A stretch of 64,000 nt of DNA from Kaistia defluvii (GCF_040548815.1 NZ_JBEPSM010000001.1:2170001-2234000); one strand, 5' to 3'. Positions 41,694 to 50,642 are shown, numbered from the stretch's first letter. Notes: generated by a model not told the origin, from the sequence alone. Program-made: numbers and translations.

Positions 41694-42923
41694 CTACTCC
41701 GCGTGTACCGCCGCCAGCCGGCGTTCCTCGTCGACGATGTAGTCCCGGATCACCGGGACGTCGTCGCGCTGCTTGGAAAGCAGCATCTGGAACACGAAGT
41801 TCGAACCGTGCAGGAATCCGAGCTCGACCGAGGCCAGATAGAAATCCCACATCCGGCAGAAGCGATCGCCCATCATGGCAACAGCTTCCTCCCGCTTCGC
41901 CTCATAGGCCAGCCGCCAGTCGCGGATCGTCCAGTAATAGTGCAGCCGCAGGCTCTCCATGTCGGCGCACCAGGTTCCCGTCCGCTCCAGCGACGCGAAC
42001 ACTTCCGACAGCGCCGGAACATAACCGCCGGGGAAGATGTATTTGCGGATGAACGGCGCCGTCGTCCCGGGCGGCGACATCCGGCCGATGCAATGGACGA
42101 GCGCGAAGCCGCCCGGCTTGGTCAGGCGCTGGATGGTCTCGAAGTAATTGTCGAAGTTCGAGACGCCGATCGCCTCCATCATGGCGATCGAGACCACGCG
42201 GTCATAGCTGCCTTCGAGATGACGATAGTCCTGCTCGAGGAAGGTCACCTTGTCGGCGACGTTTTCTTCGAGCGCCCGCGCCCGCGCCACGCCGATCTGC
42301 TCGGGCGAGAGTGACACGGAGGTGACGCGCACGTCGTAATTGCGCGCGAGGAAGGTCGCGAGCGCGCCCCAGCCGGAACCGATCTCGGCGATATGCATGC
42401 CCGGCTCGAGCTTCAGCTTGGCGGCGATGTGGCGAAGCTTGTCGATCTGCGCCTGGTGCAGCCCGACATCCGGCGCGGTATAATAGGCACAGGAATAGGT
42501 CATCGTGTCGTCCAGCCAGAGTCGGTAGAACTTCGGCGGGATATCGTAGTGATGCTTGATGTTCTCGGCTGCGCGCGGGATCGAGTTGCGCTGCTGGCTG
42601 CGGCGCAGCGTCCGCCAGACCTTGCGCAAGCCCTTCTGGATCGGATGCGCCGCGAGCCCGCTGCGATTGACCGAGAATAGCGACAGCAGGTCGAACGCCG
42701 TGCCGCCGTTCTCGACCGTCATCCGCCCGTCCATATAGGCTTCTGCAGTCTTCAATTCGGGATTGAGGAAGATCTCGCGCTCGACCTTCTTGTCGGCAAA
42801 ACGGATCGTGACGTCGGGACCGTTTTCGCCGGACCCGAAGACATGCCGCTTGCCCTCATGGTCGAGCACGGTGAGGCGGCCATTTCGCACGAACCGCTTC
42901 AGCAGATGAGATAACAGGCGCAT
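41694..42923 (-). CDS. cfa: Cyclopropane-fatty-acyl-phospholipid synthase family protein
   Basis: A 409-aa SAM-dependent methyltransferase. The SAM loop is HIAEIGSGWGALATFLARNY near residue 185, with VTSVSLSPEQIGVARARA next. SCAYYTAPDVGLHQAQIDKL and IGRMSPPGTTAPFIRKYIFP are Cfa landmarks, and an N-terminal lipid-binding domain precedes them. It would add a methylene bridge to unsaturated acyl chains at the membrane. The ATG at 42923 has GGGGGAG upstream; a GTG two codons earlier is possible. Confidence 0.9.
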   Translation of the reverse strand: MRLLSHLLKRFVRNGRLTVLDHEGKRHVFGSGENGPDVTIRFADKKVEREIFLNPELKTAEAYMDGRMTVENGGTAFDLLSLFSVNRSGLAAHPIQKGLRKVWRTLRRSQQRNSIPRAAENIKHHYDIPPKFYRLWLDDTMTYSCAYYTAPDVGLHQAQIDKLRHIAAKLKLEPGMHIAEIGSGWGALATFLARNYDVRVTSVSLSPEQIGVARARALEENVADKVTFLEQDYRHLEGSYDRVVSIAMMEAIGVSNFDNYFETIQRLTKPGGFALVHCIGRMSPPGTTAPFIRKYIFPGGYVPALSEVFASLERTGTWCADMESLRLHYYWTIRDWRLAYEAKREEAVAMMGDRFCRMWDFYLASVELGFLHGSNFVFQMLLSKQRDDVPVIRDYIVDEERRLAAVHAE

Positions 42924-43171
42924 GCGCACTCCCCCGTCCGATGAATAGGATCAAAGCGGCTCCATGACGTTTGTGCAACCGGAAAGCGTACGGCCCGGAG
43001 CTCCGACGGCGTCTCGACCCCGCAAGCTCAGTAAACGGGGCAACCCGCACGCGCCGCCGCGCATTGGAACGGCAGCCGTACCCGCGGGTGACCGGCTTTC
43101 GCTGGACATTCGGATCGTCGTGCCCCAGATGTGCAGAACCCACCCATGACCTCCCCGAGGCTTCACCTCTG

Positions 43172-43807
43172 ATGGATTTTGTAGCTGCCGAGTTGGTCGC
43201 GCTTGCGACCGTCGTCCTCATCGACCTGGTCCTTGCCGGCGACAACGCGATCGTCGTCGGCATGGCGGCGGCCGGCCTGCCGAAGGACGTCCGCAAGAAG
43301 GCGATCATCGTCGGCATCGCGGCGGCGGCGGTCCTGCGCATCATCTTCGCCCTGTTCGCGACCAAGCTGCTCGGCATTATCGGTCTGACGTTGGCGGGCG
43401 GCATCCTGCTGCTCTGGGTCTGCTGGAAGCTCTGGCGCGAGATCCGCACCGACCATGACGCCGAGGCCGCCGAACAGCAGGCGGCGATCGCCAGCGCCGA
43501 GGGCGCGCCCGGCAAGACCTTCAAGCAGGCGATCACGCAGATCATCATCGCCGACGTGTCCATGTCGCTCGACAACGTGCTGGCGGTCGCTGGCACCGCG
43601 CGCGAGCACACCTGGGTGCTAGTCGTCGGCCTGGTGCTGTCGGTGGCGCTGATGGGCGTCGCCGCCAATTTCGTCGCGCGCCTGCTGAAGAGGATGCCGT
43701 GGATCGCCTATGTCGGCCTGGCCGTCATCGCCTGGGTGGCCTTCAAGATGATTTTCGATGGCGGGCTGGAAGTGTTCCACTTCGCTGATGTCGCCGGGGT
43801 ATTTTGA
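43172..43807 (+). CDS. TerC-family (YjbE-type) membrane protein
   Basis: A 211-aa integral membrane protein with about seven helices. Both TerC acidic motifs are present: LIDLVLAGDNAIVVGMAAAG near the N-terminus and IIADVSMSLDNVLAVAGTA in the middle. A charged cytoplasmic loop (RTDHDAEAAEQQAAIASAEG) separates the halves. Relatives export Mn2+ or load metal onto exoenzymes. The ATG at 43172 is chosen from family length; the ribosome site is weak. No manganese riboswitch was recognised in the 248 bases upstream. The next gene overlaps by 4 bases. Confidence 0.88.
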   Translation: MDFVAAELVALATVVLIDLVLAGDNAIVVGMAAAGLPKDVRKKAIIVGIAAAAVLRIIFALFATKLLGIIGLTLAGGILLLWVCWKLWREIRTDHDAEAAEQQAAIASAEGAPGKTFKQAITQIIIADVSMSLDNVLAVAGTAREHTWVLVVGLVLSVALMGVAANFVARLLKRMPWIAYVGLAVIAWVAFKMIFDGGLEVFHFADVAGVF

Positions 43808-44388
43808 GCGCCGCGCCGCGCGCTCCTTCCTCCCTGCTGCCGCTGGCAGCCATCGCAGCCGCCTTTGCCTGGAGCTTTGCCGAGGCGACGGTCTTCTTCA
43901 TCGTCGCCGACGTGCTGCTGACCTTCATCGCCATCGCCATGGGCCTGCGCGTCGCCCTGCTGGCCTCGCTCGCGGCGGCGATCGGCGCGGCCTGCGGCGG
44001 CATGATCATGTGGCGCCATGGCCTGGTCGATCCCGTCGCCGCGACAAACCTCCTGGCCGCCGTGCCCTTCGTTTCCGCCGGGATGATCGCCAAGGGCATG
44101 GCCAGCATGGCAAGCGCGGACTGGCCGCTCGCCATGCTGCGCGGGTCGGTCACCGGCATTCCCTACAAGGTCTACGCGGTCGCCGCCGGCAAGGAGGGCC
44201 TGACCGCCCTGCTCTTCTTCGGCGTCACGATACCGGTGCGCCTGCTGCGCTTTGCCGTGGCAAGCAGCCTCGTCGCCGCGATCGACGCACCGCTCCGCCG
44301 GCGCTTCGACCTCAGGCGTCGGCTGATGCTGCTCGCGACCTTCTGGCTACTGTTCTACGGCGAGTTCGCGTGGCGCTGGTTCAGCTAG
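43804..44388 (+). CDS. Hydrophobic membrane protein of unknown function, coupled to the TerC gene
   Basis: A 194-aa protein with about five hydrophobic segments (LLPLAAIAAAFAWSFAEATV, then FIVADVLLTFIAIAMGLRVA) and a glycine-rich patch. The overall look is DedA/VTT or YqaA-like, but I see no decisive motif. The TTG start overlaps the TGA stop of the TerC gene (TTGA), consistent with translational coupling. Its TAG stop is part of the CTAG that opens repeat copy B. Confidence 0.7.
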   Translation: MSAAPRAPSSLLPLAAIAAAFAWSFAEATVFFIVADVLLTFIAIAMGLRVALLASLAAAIGAACGGMIMWRHGLVDPVAATNLLAAVPFVSAGMIAKGMASMASADWPLAMLRGSVTGIPYKVYAVAAGKEGLTALLFFGVTIPVRLLRFAVASSLVAAIDAPLRRRFDLRRRLMLLATFWLLFYGEFAWRWFS

Positions 44389-44489
44389 GGCCTTTTGCCG
44401 TTTCTTTGAAACGGCGCAACGCTCCAACTCCCGTTGGGGCGCGTTTTCTGGACGCGAACCGATACCCACTTCGCTCGAAGACGCTCTAG
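44385..44489 (-). repeat. CTAG-bounded intergenic repeat, copy B (inverted)
   Basis: A 105-bp full-length copy on the minus strand, beginning CTAGAGCGTCTTCGAGCGAA and ending in CTAG, aligned to copy A along its whole length. It fills the convergent gap exactly: its left CTAG holds the TAG stop of the gene ending at 44388, and its right CTAG holds the TAG stop of the L,D-transpeptidase gene. Confidence 0.85.
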
Positions 44490-45067
44490 CTTCGGATTTC
44501 GATCGGCGTGCCGTTCGGCACCTTCGACCAGATCTCCTGCATCTCCTTGTTGGTGACGGCGATGCAGCCGTCTGTCCAATCCCAGAGATGATGCACCGGC
44601 CCCAGCCAGCCCCAGCCGTTTGGCAGGCCGTGGATCATGATGTTGCCGCCGGGCGAGTGACCCGCCGCCTCGGCCGCGGCCCGGTCCGCTTCGTTGGGAT
44701 AGGAGATGTGCAGGCTGATATGCGCCATCGATTTCGGATTGCGCCAGTCGATGGCATAGACGCCTTCCGGCGTCTTCTGGTCGCCCTCGCGGCGCTTGGG
44801 GCCGGCATCGGCGGCGCCGCCGAGCGAAATGCGATAGGTGGCGAGCACGGCATCGCCCTGGCGCAATTCAAGCCGCCGGTCCGACTTGTCGACGATGATC
44901 CGGTCGGCCTGCCGCTCGCCAGACGCCATGGACGGCACGGGCCCCGAGCCGATGCGCGCCATGCCGTGGTGATAGCCCAACATGCCGGTGACCAGCACGA
45001 TGGCGATGGTGGCAACCCGAAACCAGACGCGCACACGAACCTCGAAAACAACCGAAACCGGCGCCAT
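44486..45067 (-). CDS. L,D-transpeptidase (YkuD domain)
   Basis: A 193-aa peptidoglycan enzyme with one N-terminal membrane anchor (VWFRVATIAIVLVTGMLGYH) and a periplasmic YkuD domain. Strands RIIVDKSDRRLELRQGDAVL and YRISLGGAADAGPKRREGDQ lead to the catalytic region, IMIHGLPNGWGWLG then WDWTDGCIAVTNKEMQEIW, with the catalytic Cys in DGC. ATG at 45067 is used; a TTG 21 bases upstream is an alternative. It would cross-link peptidoglycan or attach lipoproteins. Confidence 0.9.
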   Translation of the reverse strand: MAPVSVVFEVRVRVWFRVATIAIVLVTGMLGYHHGMARIGSGPVPSMASGERQADRIIVDKSDRRLELRQGDAVLATYRISLGGAADAGPKRREGDQKTPEGVYAIDWRNPKSMAHISLHISYPNEADRAAAEAAGHSPGGNIMIHGLPNGWGWLGPVHHLWDWTDGCIAVTNKEMQEIWSKVPNGTPIEIRS

Positions 45068-45312
45068 CAAACCGCCAAAGCCATGCAAAGGCTAGCGATT
45101 TCGACGGGAACGCCGCCAAACATTCATTGGTCTCCCACCCCTGGCGCGCCGCCCGGCCTGTCTCGGCAGGCGAAATAGAGGCCCGTATGTGCCCTGGCTC
45201 GAGTTCCCGCTTCGCGGGCAATACCTCTAGTGCGTTGCCGGCCATTCGGAAAAACGTTGCGCCGGGCTACCCTTCGCGACATGAGTCGGAGCGACAGGAA
45301 AGCGAGAGGCGG

Positions 45313-46029
45313 ATGGTCGATCTGCAACTGAAGCCGGCGCGGCGCGAAAAGCTCGCCGATATCCTTTACGGCCAGATCCTGGAACAGATCGTCTCCGGCA
45401 CCTTCGCCGCCGGCGACCGGCTGCCGTCGGAAAACGATATCTGCAAGGCCTTCGAAGTGTCGCGGCCGGTGGTGCGGGAAGCGCTGCAGCGGCTGCAGGC
45501 GGACGGGCTGGTCATCGCGCGCCAGGGCGCCGGCACCTTCGTTTCGCACAAGCCGCCGGGCGGACTGCTGGCCTCGACGCCGCCGGAGCAGGTCGCGAGC
45601 GTGCTGCGCGTCACCGAGGTTCGCATCGCCATAGAGACCGAATGCGCCCGCCTCGCGGCCGAGCGCCGGTCGGACGCGGAACTGGCGGAGATCGAGGCCC
45701 GGCTCGGCGCCTTCGAACAGGCGTTGCAGTCCGGCGAGGCCGGTCTGGAAGAGGATTTCGCCTTCCACCTCGCCATCGCCAACGCGACCGGCAACGAAGT
45801 CTTCCCCGCCGTGCTCGAAAGCCTGAAAGGTCGGATCGAGGACTGGATGCGCAGCGCCCTTAACATGACGCGCCTCGGCTCCGAGCAACGGCGCCGCACC
45901 ATCGTCGAGGAACACCGCAACATCTTCGACGCCATCGCCAGCCAGCAGGCCGACCAGGCGGCGCTCTACACCAAGTTCCACCTGGTGGAGGCACGCCGAC
46001 GCCTGACCGACTCCCGTCGGGATCGCTGA
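45313..46029 (+). CDS. GntR/FadR-subfamily transcriptional regulator
   Basis: A 238-aa regulator. The winged helix-turn-helix is AGDRLPSENDICKAFEVSRP then VVREALQRLQADGLVIARQG (about residues 35-75). The C-terminal FCD ligand-binding helices include EDFAFHLAIANATGNEVFPA. The ATG at 45313 has GAGAGGCGG upstream. It is convergent with the aldo/keto reductase gene, and its likely targets are the nearby sugar dehydrogenase genes (inference). Confidence 0.88.
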   Translation: MVDLQLKPARREKLADILYGQILEQIVSGTFAAGDRLPSENDICKAFEVSRPVVREALQRLQADGLVIARQGAGTFVSHKPPGGLLASTPPEQVASVLRVTEVRIAIETECARLAAERRSDAELAEIEARLGAFEQALQSGEAGLEEDFAFHLAIANATGNEVFPAVLESLKGRIEDWMRSALNMTRLGSEQRRRTIVEEHRNIFDAIASQQADQAALYTKFHLVEARRRLTDSRRDR

Positions 46030-46033
46030 TCGA

Positions 46034-46054
46034 CTTGTAATATTTCTTTACAAG
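46034..46054. promoter_or_regulatory. Small palindrome just past the FadR-type gene
   Basis: CTTGTAA (46034-46040) and TTACAAG (46048-46054) form a perfect 7-bp inverted repeat with an AT-rich spacer, immediately after the regulator stop. The form resembles GntR-family operators, but the position downstream of the gene is unusual. Function uncertain. Confidence 0.25.
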
Positions 46055-46083
46055 AGATCCCAGACTACAGGCCAGAGCGTGAT

Positions 46084-46121
46084 CGGCGCCATCCTGCCCG
46101 CAGACAGGCAGGACGGCGCCG
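46084..46121. terminator. Bidirectional hairpin between convergent genes
   Basis: A 15-bp stem with one G-U pair (CGGCGCCATCCTGCC, 46084-46098; GGCAGGACGGCGCCG, 46107-46121) sits between the convergent regulator and aldo/keto reductase genes, 7 bases from the reductase stop. Confidence 0.6.
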
Positions 46122-46127
46122 GGTCGA

Positions 46128-47135
46128 TCAGCCCTTCAGCATGCCGTCAATGGCGAGCCTGTCGATCGCGGCGAGCTCGTCTGCGGTAAAGGTCGGCTTG
46201 TCGCGGCTCGCCACGGCGTCCTCGATCTGCGAGACCTTGCTGGCGCCGATCAGCGCCGACGTCATGCGGCCATCCCGCATCACCCAGGAAAGCGCCATCT
46301 GCGCCAGCGTCTGGCCGCGAGCCCTGGCGATGTCGTTCAGCCCGTTCACCCGCTCCAGGTTCTGCGCCGATAGCGCGCTTTCGCGCAGCGACTGAGAATG
46401 ACGGACCCGGCTGTCTCCGGGGATGCCGTTCAGGTAACGGTCCGAGAGCACGCCCTGCTCAAGCGGCGAGAACATGATGCAGCCCATGCCCTCCGTCTCC
46501 AGCGTATCGAGCAGACGGTCCTTCTCGGTCCAGCGGTCGAGCATGGAATAGCGCGGCTGGTGGATGACGATCGGCGTGCCGAGCCGGCGCGCGATCGCGG
46601 CGGCCTCGGCGGTCTGGGCGGACGAATAGCTGGAGATGCCGACATAGAGCGCCTTGCCCTGGCGGACGATCGCATCGAGCGCGCCGATCGTCTCTTCCAG
46701 CGGCGTCTCCGGATCGAAGCGGTGCGAATAGAAGATATCGACATAGTCGAGCTTCATCCGCTTCAGGCTCTGCTCCAGGCTGGCGATCAGATATTTGCGG
46801 CTGCCCCATTCACCATAGGGACCCGGCCACATCAGATAGCCGGCCTTGGACGAGATGATCAGTTCGTCGCGATAGGGCTTGAAGTCGCCGGCCACCATGG
46901 TGCCGAAGAATTCCTCGGCCGAGCCGGGAGGCGGGCCATAATTGTTGGCGAGATCGAAATGGGTGATGCCGAGGTCGAAGGCGCGGTGGCACATCGCCCG
47001 CATCGTCTCGACCTTGCCGTCATGGCCGAAATTGTGCCAGAGGCCGAGCGAAATCTCCGGCAGCTTCAGCCCGCTCCGGCCCACGCGGTTATACTTCATC
47101 GCGTCATAGCGATTGGCGGCAGCTTGATAGACCAT
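46128..47135 (-). CDS. Aldo/keto reductase (YghZ / L-glyceraldehyde-3-phosphate reductase-like)
   Basis: A 335-aa TIM-barrel oxidoreductase. GITHFDLANNYGPPPGSAEE carries the catalytic Asp and Tyr, ISSKAGYLMWPGPYGEWGSR the Lys, and YVDIFYSHRFDPETPLEETI the His of the tetrad. IALIGASKVSQIEDAV-like text (SALIGASKVSQIEDAV) near the C-terminus binds NADPH. YghZ relatives reduce L-glyceraldehyde-3-phosphate and methylglyoxal. ATG at 47135 is preceded by GAGGATTTTTCC. The gene is divergent from the SDR at 47379. Confidence 0.9.
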   Translation of the reverse strand: MVYQAAANRYDAMKYNRVGRSGLKLPEISLGLWHNFGHDGKVETMRAMCHRAFDLGITHFDLANNYGPPPGSAEEFFGTMVAGDFKPYRDELIISSKAGYLMWPGPYGEWGSRKYLIASLEQSLKRMKLDYVDIFYSHRFDPETPLEETIGALDAIVRQGKALYVGISSYSSAQTAEAAAIARRLGTPIVIHQPRYSMLDRWTEKDRLLDTLETEGMGCIMFSPLEQGVLSDRYLNGIPGDSRVRHSQSLRESALSAQNLERVNGLNDIARARGQTLAQMALSWVMRDGRMTSALIGASKVSQIEDAVASRDKPTFTADELAAIDRLAIDGMLKG

Positions 47136-47378
47136 GGAAAAATCCTCAGGGATGCGCAGCGGGGCCTGCCGGATCGAACCGGCAAGGCGAACGAGCCATG
47201 CACCGAAAATCGTCAAACGAAGTGACAATTCTGGGCGCTTGCCGCATCTTCGTCAAGCATCGGGCATCGCCCGCGCATGGCAGGGCTCACCATGGCCCGC
47301 GTCGCGCGACCCGGCAGGCGATGCGATCAACCAGGCCGGGAAATTCAGGCGGATCGAACCGCCGATCGGGAGGACTGC

Positions 47379-48146
47379 ATGACGACGAAACTCTTCGACC
47401 TGACGGGCCGGGTCGCGCTCATCACCGGATCGAGCCGGGGCATCGGCTTCGCCATCGCGCGCGGCCTTGCGGAAGCCGGCGCGACCGTCGTGCTGAATGG
47501 CCGCGATGCCAAGACGCTGGAGCCGGCCGCGGCCGAACTGCGCGATGCCGGCCTCAACGCCAGCGCCTCGGTGTTCGACGTCTGCGATGCTGAGGCCGTC
47601 GCTAGCGCGGTCGACGCCATCGAGCGCGACATCGGGCCGATCGACATCGTCGTCAACAATGCCGGCACGCAGAAGCGCCTGCCGCTCGAGGATTTCACGC
47701 TGGAGCAGTGGCGCGAGGTGCTGGCGACCAATGTCGATGCGGCCTTCCTCGTCGGCCAGGCCGTGGCGCGCAAGATGATCCCGCGCAAACGCGGCAAGAT
47801 CATCAACATCTGCTCGGTGACGAGCGAGCTCGGCCGCGCGACGATCACGCCCTATTCGACCTCGAAGGGCGCGATCAAGATGATGACCAAGAGCATGTGC
47901 GCGGAGTGGGCCAAACACGGCATCAACGTCAATGGCATCGGTCCCGGCTGGTTCAAGACCGAGCTGAACAAGGCGCTGGTCGAAAGCGAGAGTTTTCACA
48001 CCTGGCTGGCGCAGCGCGCGCCGATGGGCCGCTGGGGAGAAACGCCGGAACTGGCCGGCGCCGCGATCTTCCTCGCCTCTGACGCATCGAGCTACGTCAA
48101 CGGCCACATCCTCTATGTCGACGGCGGCGTGACGGCCGTGGTGTAG
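47379..48146 (+). CDS. SDR oxidoreductase, gluconate 5-dehydrogenase-like, copy 1
   Basis: A 255-aa short-chain dehydrogenase. The coenzyme loop is TGSSRGIGFAIARGL, NNAGTQKRLPLEDF follows, the catalytic YSTSK is near residue 160, and the C-terminal FLASDASSYVNGHILYVDGG is present. The opening LFDLTGRVALITG is typical of Ga5DH/IdnO proteins, which interconvert gluconate and 5-ketogluconate. It is closely related to the SDR at 54906 but has no LacI operator. The ATG at 47379 has GGGAGGACTGC upstream. Confidence 0.85.
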   Translation: MTTKLFDLTGRVALITGSSRGIGFAIARGLAEAGATVVLNGRDAKTLEPAAAELRDAGLNASASVFDVCDAEAVASAVDAIERDIGPIDIVVNNAGTQKRLPLEDFTLEQWREVLATNVDAAFLVGQAVARKMIPRKRGKIINICSVTSELGRATITPYSTSKGAIKMMTKSMCAEWAKHGINVNGIGPGWFKTELNKALVESESFHTWLAQRAPMGRWGETPELAGAAIFLASDASSYVNGHILYVDGGVTAVV

Positions 48147-48198
48147 GGCGGAGGGGCGCGGCGGCGCGCACGAAGCGGGCAAGCAAGCCCCACGCTCG

Positions 48199-48305
48199 CC
48201 GTCATCCTCGCGAAGGCGAGGATCCATCCAGCCGGAATACAGAGCCGAGCAACCCCCCGGCGGCGCGGCTGAATGGATCCCGGGTCTCCACCCGGGATGA
48301 CGCCG
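48199..48305. repeat. GTCATCC-family inverted repeat
   Basis: GCCGTCATCCTCGCGAAGGC, then GAGGATCCATCCAGCCG, opposes CGGCTGAATGGATCCCGGGT, then CTCCACCCGGGATGAC. It is a full hairpin-forming unit in the convergent gap between the SDR and antiporter genes. Confidence 0.7.
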
Positions 48306-48349
48306 GTGGGTTGGCTGGCGCGGGGCACCTCGCCAAACGAAAAGCCCCC

Positions 48350-49987
48350 TCACCCCTCGTAGCGCGCTTCCATCAGGTCGAGTTCGCGCACCAGCTTGCG
48401 CGCCGTCTCGCTGCCGATCTTTCGGGTGCGCAGCAGGCGGTAGATCGTCATGCGCTCGGCCTTCAGCGCGGCGACGCGCAGCCGCGCCTCGATCGCCTCG
48501 ATCTGGCGGGCCAGCGCCGCATCCTCGCCGGCGCGCGATTGCGCCTCGATGCGAGCGCGGTAGAGATCCATGATCCGCGCCGCGGCGGCGACGTAGAGAT
48601 CGGCGTCCGACTTGCCTTCCGCCAGCTCGTGCTGGACGCGCTCGACCTCGGCGATGGCAGCCTCGGCGGCCGCCATTCGCGCCCGGTTCTCCTCCGCCCG
48701 CTGGCCGGTATTGGTTTCCAGATGCAGGCCATGCAGCAGCAGCGGCAGGCCAATGCTGGCGGCGACCAGCGACAGGATGATCACGCCCATCGCCAGGAAG
48801 ATGGCGAGGTCGCGCGCGGGAAAGGGCGAGCCATCGTTCAGCACCAGCGGCAAGGTCAGCACGCCGGCGAGCGTGATCGCACCGCGCACGCCGGCCAGCG
48901 ACATCGCCACGACGAAGCGCCAGCTGGGCCGCTCGATGACGATGCCGCGCCGCCGCGCCCGAAACAGGCTGAAGCCGAGCGACACCCAGGCCCAGGCGAA
49001 GCGAAGCACCGCCAGCGCCAGGTTGATCGCGAGCACATAGATCAGCAGCCAGCCGGGATCGTGATGGCCGGTCAGGCGGACCGTTTCGGCGGCGCTGCGC
49101 AGGATCGCCGGCAATTGTTCGCCGAGCAGCACGAAGATGATGCCGTTGGCCGCGAACTGGATCATGTCCCAGACGGTGCTGCGGCGAACCCGGGTGGTCG
49201 CCATGGCCTGGCCGGAAGCCTCGCTGAAGCTCATGGTCACGCCGGCGGAAACCGCCGCGAGGATGCCGGAGCATTCCAGATGCTCGGCCAGCAGATAGGC
49301 GGCGAACGGGATCAGCAGGCTGATCAGGATCTGCGAGCCGGTATCCTCGCCATAATGGCGCGCCATCCAGTTCTTGGCGGCGTTGATGATCGTGGTGACC
49401 ACGAAGCCGACGCCGAGGCCGCCCACCGCCACCCAGACGAAATCCGCCGTCGCCTCGTAGAGCGAGAAGGTTCCCGTCAGCGCGGCGGCGACGGCAAAGC
49501 GCAGGCAGACCAGGCCCGAAGCGTCGTTGAGCAGCGACTCGCCTTCCAGGATGTTCATCATGCGCTTCGGGATCGGGACCCGCGCGGCGATGGCCGAGAC
49601 CGCGATCGGATCGGTCGGCGACAGCACCGCCGCCAGCGCGAAAGCGACGGCGAGCGGCATGGCCGGGATCATGGCATGGATGAACAGCCCGACGCCCAGC
49701 ACCGTGAAGACCACCAGGCCGAAGGCCAGCGCCAGGATCGTCTTGCTGTCGCGGACCAGCTCTTCCTTCGGAATGCGCCAGCCATCCAGGAACAGCAGCG
49801 GCGGCAGGAACAGCAGGAAGAAGATGTCGGGATTGAGCGTGACCTGGAAATCGCCGATCAGCCCGATCGCCCCGCCCAGCGCGATCTGGACCAGCGGGCG
49901 CGGAATCGGCAGTCGCAGCATGCGGGAGAGATACTCGCTGACCACCACGGCAAGCAGCAGTACGAGAACGATGGTGATGGTTTCCAA
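48350..49987 (-). CDS. Na+/H+ antiporter, CPA1/NhaP type
   Basis: A protein of about 545 aa with about 12 helices and a long cytoplasmic C-terminal tail of charged helices (from about residue 415, MAAAEAAIAEVERVQHELAE). Family signatures are FLLFLPPLLFLDGWRIPKEE, VLSPTDPIAVSAIAARVPIP and LEGESLLNDASGLV, the latter with the ion-site Asp. The start is uncertain: TTG at 49987 (LETITIVLVLLLAV) fits family N-termini, while TTG at 50050 would add 21 residues. Confidence 0.88.
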   Translation of the reverse strand: METITIVLVLLLAVVVSEYLSRMLRLPIPRPLVQIALGGAIGLIGDFQVTLNPDIFFLLFLPPLLFLDGWRIPKEELVRDSKTILALAFGLVVFTVLGVGLFIHAMIPAMPLAVAFALAAVLSPTDPIAVSAIAARVPIPKRMMNILEGESLLNDASGLVCLRFAVAAALTGTFSLYEATADFVWVAVGGLGVGFVVTTIINAAKNWMARHYGEDTGSQILISLLIPFAAYLLAEHLECSGILAAVSAGVTMSFSEASGQAMATTRVRRSTVWDMIQFAANGIIFVLLGEQLPAILRSAAETVRLTGHHDPGWLLIYVLAINLALAVLRFAWAWVSLGFSLFRARRRGIVIERPSWRFVVAMSLAGVRGAITLAGVLTLPLVLNDGSPFPARDLAIFLAMGVIILSLVAASIGLPLLLHGLHLETNTGQRAEENRARMAAAEAAIAEVERVQHELAEGKSDADLYVAAAARIMDLYRARIEAQSRAGEDAALARQIEAIEARLRVAALKAERMTIYRLLRTRKIGSETARKLVRELDLMEARYEG

Positions 49988-50196
49988 GGGATGCTGGATC
50001 CTGACTTCGCGGCCGAAGCCGATATACTGCGACGCATCGCACTTCGCCAAGGAACCGCTTCAGTTCGACTTTTTCGCGACCGCCGGGCGCCAAATTGCGA
50101 AGGCAGGCTGGTTATAGTTCCGGGCGATATCATGAATGTTACAGCGGGCGTCGCCGACTGGCGCGAGACCCGCTCGGAGGAGGAGGAACCCGTCCG

Positions 50197-50583
50197 ATGC
50201 TCTACGCCATCCTTTGCTATCATTCCGAAGAGGTCGTCACCGGCTGGACGAAGGAGGAAGACGACGCGGTCATGGCCCGCCTGCACGGTGTGCACGAGAC
50301 GCTCGCCCGCAACGGCCAGTTGGGCCCGACCGCGCGGCTGCATCCGACCAAGGCCGCCACGACCCTGCTGAAGAACCAGGACCGGGTGATCGACGGCCCC
50401 TATGCCGAGACCAAGGAGCAGCTGCTCGGCTTCTATGTCGTCGACGTTGCCGACCGCGAAGCCGCGCTTGCCGTTGCGCGCGACCTGACCCGCGCCAATC
50501 CCGGCGGCGCCTATGAGCTTCGCCCGATCTCGCTGTTCATGCCCGGCACGCTCGACGAAGTGGAAGAGACGGCCCCCGCCTGA
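50197..50583 (+). CDS. YCII-domain (DGPF) protein
   Basis: A 128-aa protein of the YCII/DGPF family. The hallmark DGPYAETKEQLLGFYVVDVA is near residue 70, and the opening strand is MLYAILCYHSEEVV. Family members are often encoded beside ECF sigma factors, but no sigma gene is adjacent here. GGAGGAGGAA precedes the ATG. Function unknown. Confidence 0.88.
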   Translation: MLYAILCYHSEEVVTGWTKEEDDAVMARLHGVHETLARNGQLGPTARLHPTKAATTLLKNQDRVIDGPYAETKEQLLGFYVVDVADREAALAVARDLTRANPGGAYELRPISLFMPGTLDEVEETAPA

Positions 50584-50610
50584 TCGTCCGGGCGGACGCC
50601 CGATCCGGAA

Positions 50611-50630
50611 GCCGCGCGGTGACGCGCGGC
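50611..50630. terminator. Bidirectional hairpin between convergent genes
   Basis: A perfect 8-bp GC stem, GCCGCGCG and CGCGCGGC, with a GTGA loop. It lies 28 bases after the YCII stop and 13 before the ABC-2 permease stop. T-tracts are weak. Confidence 0.5.
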
Positions 50631-50642
50631 CTCTCGGCTCGA

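Noticed and set aside
42924..43171. Possible manganese (yybP-ykoY) riboswitch before the TerC-family gene
   Set aside because: This leader class often precedes TerC genes, but I could not find its conserved sequence blocks here. A covariance-model search would settle it.
47253..50093. Leftward open frame of about 940 codons spanning the SDR and antiporter genes
   Set aside because: It runs through convergent genes and a palindromic repeat with no domain content.
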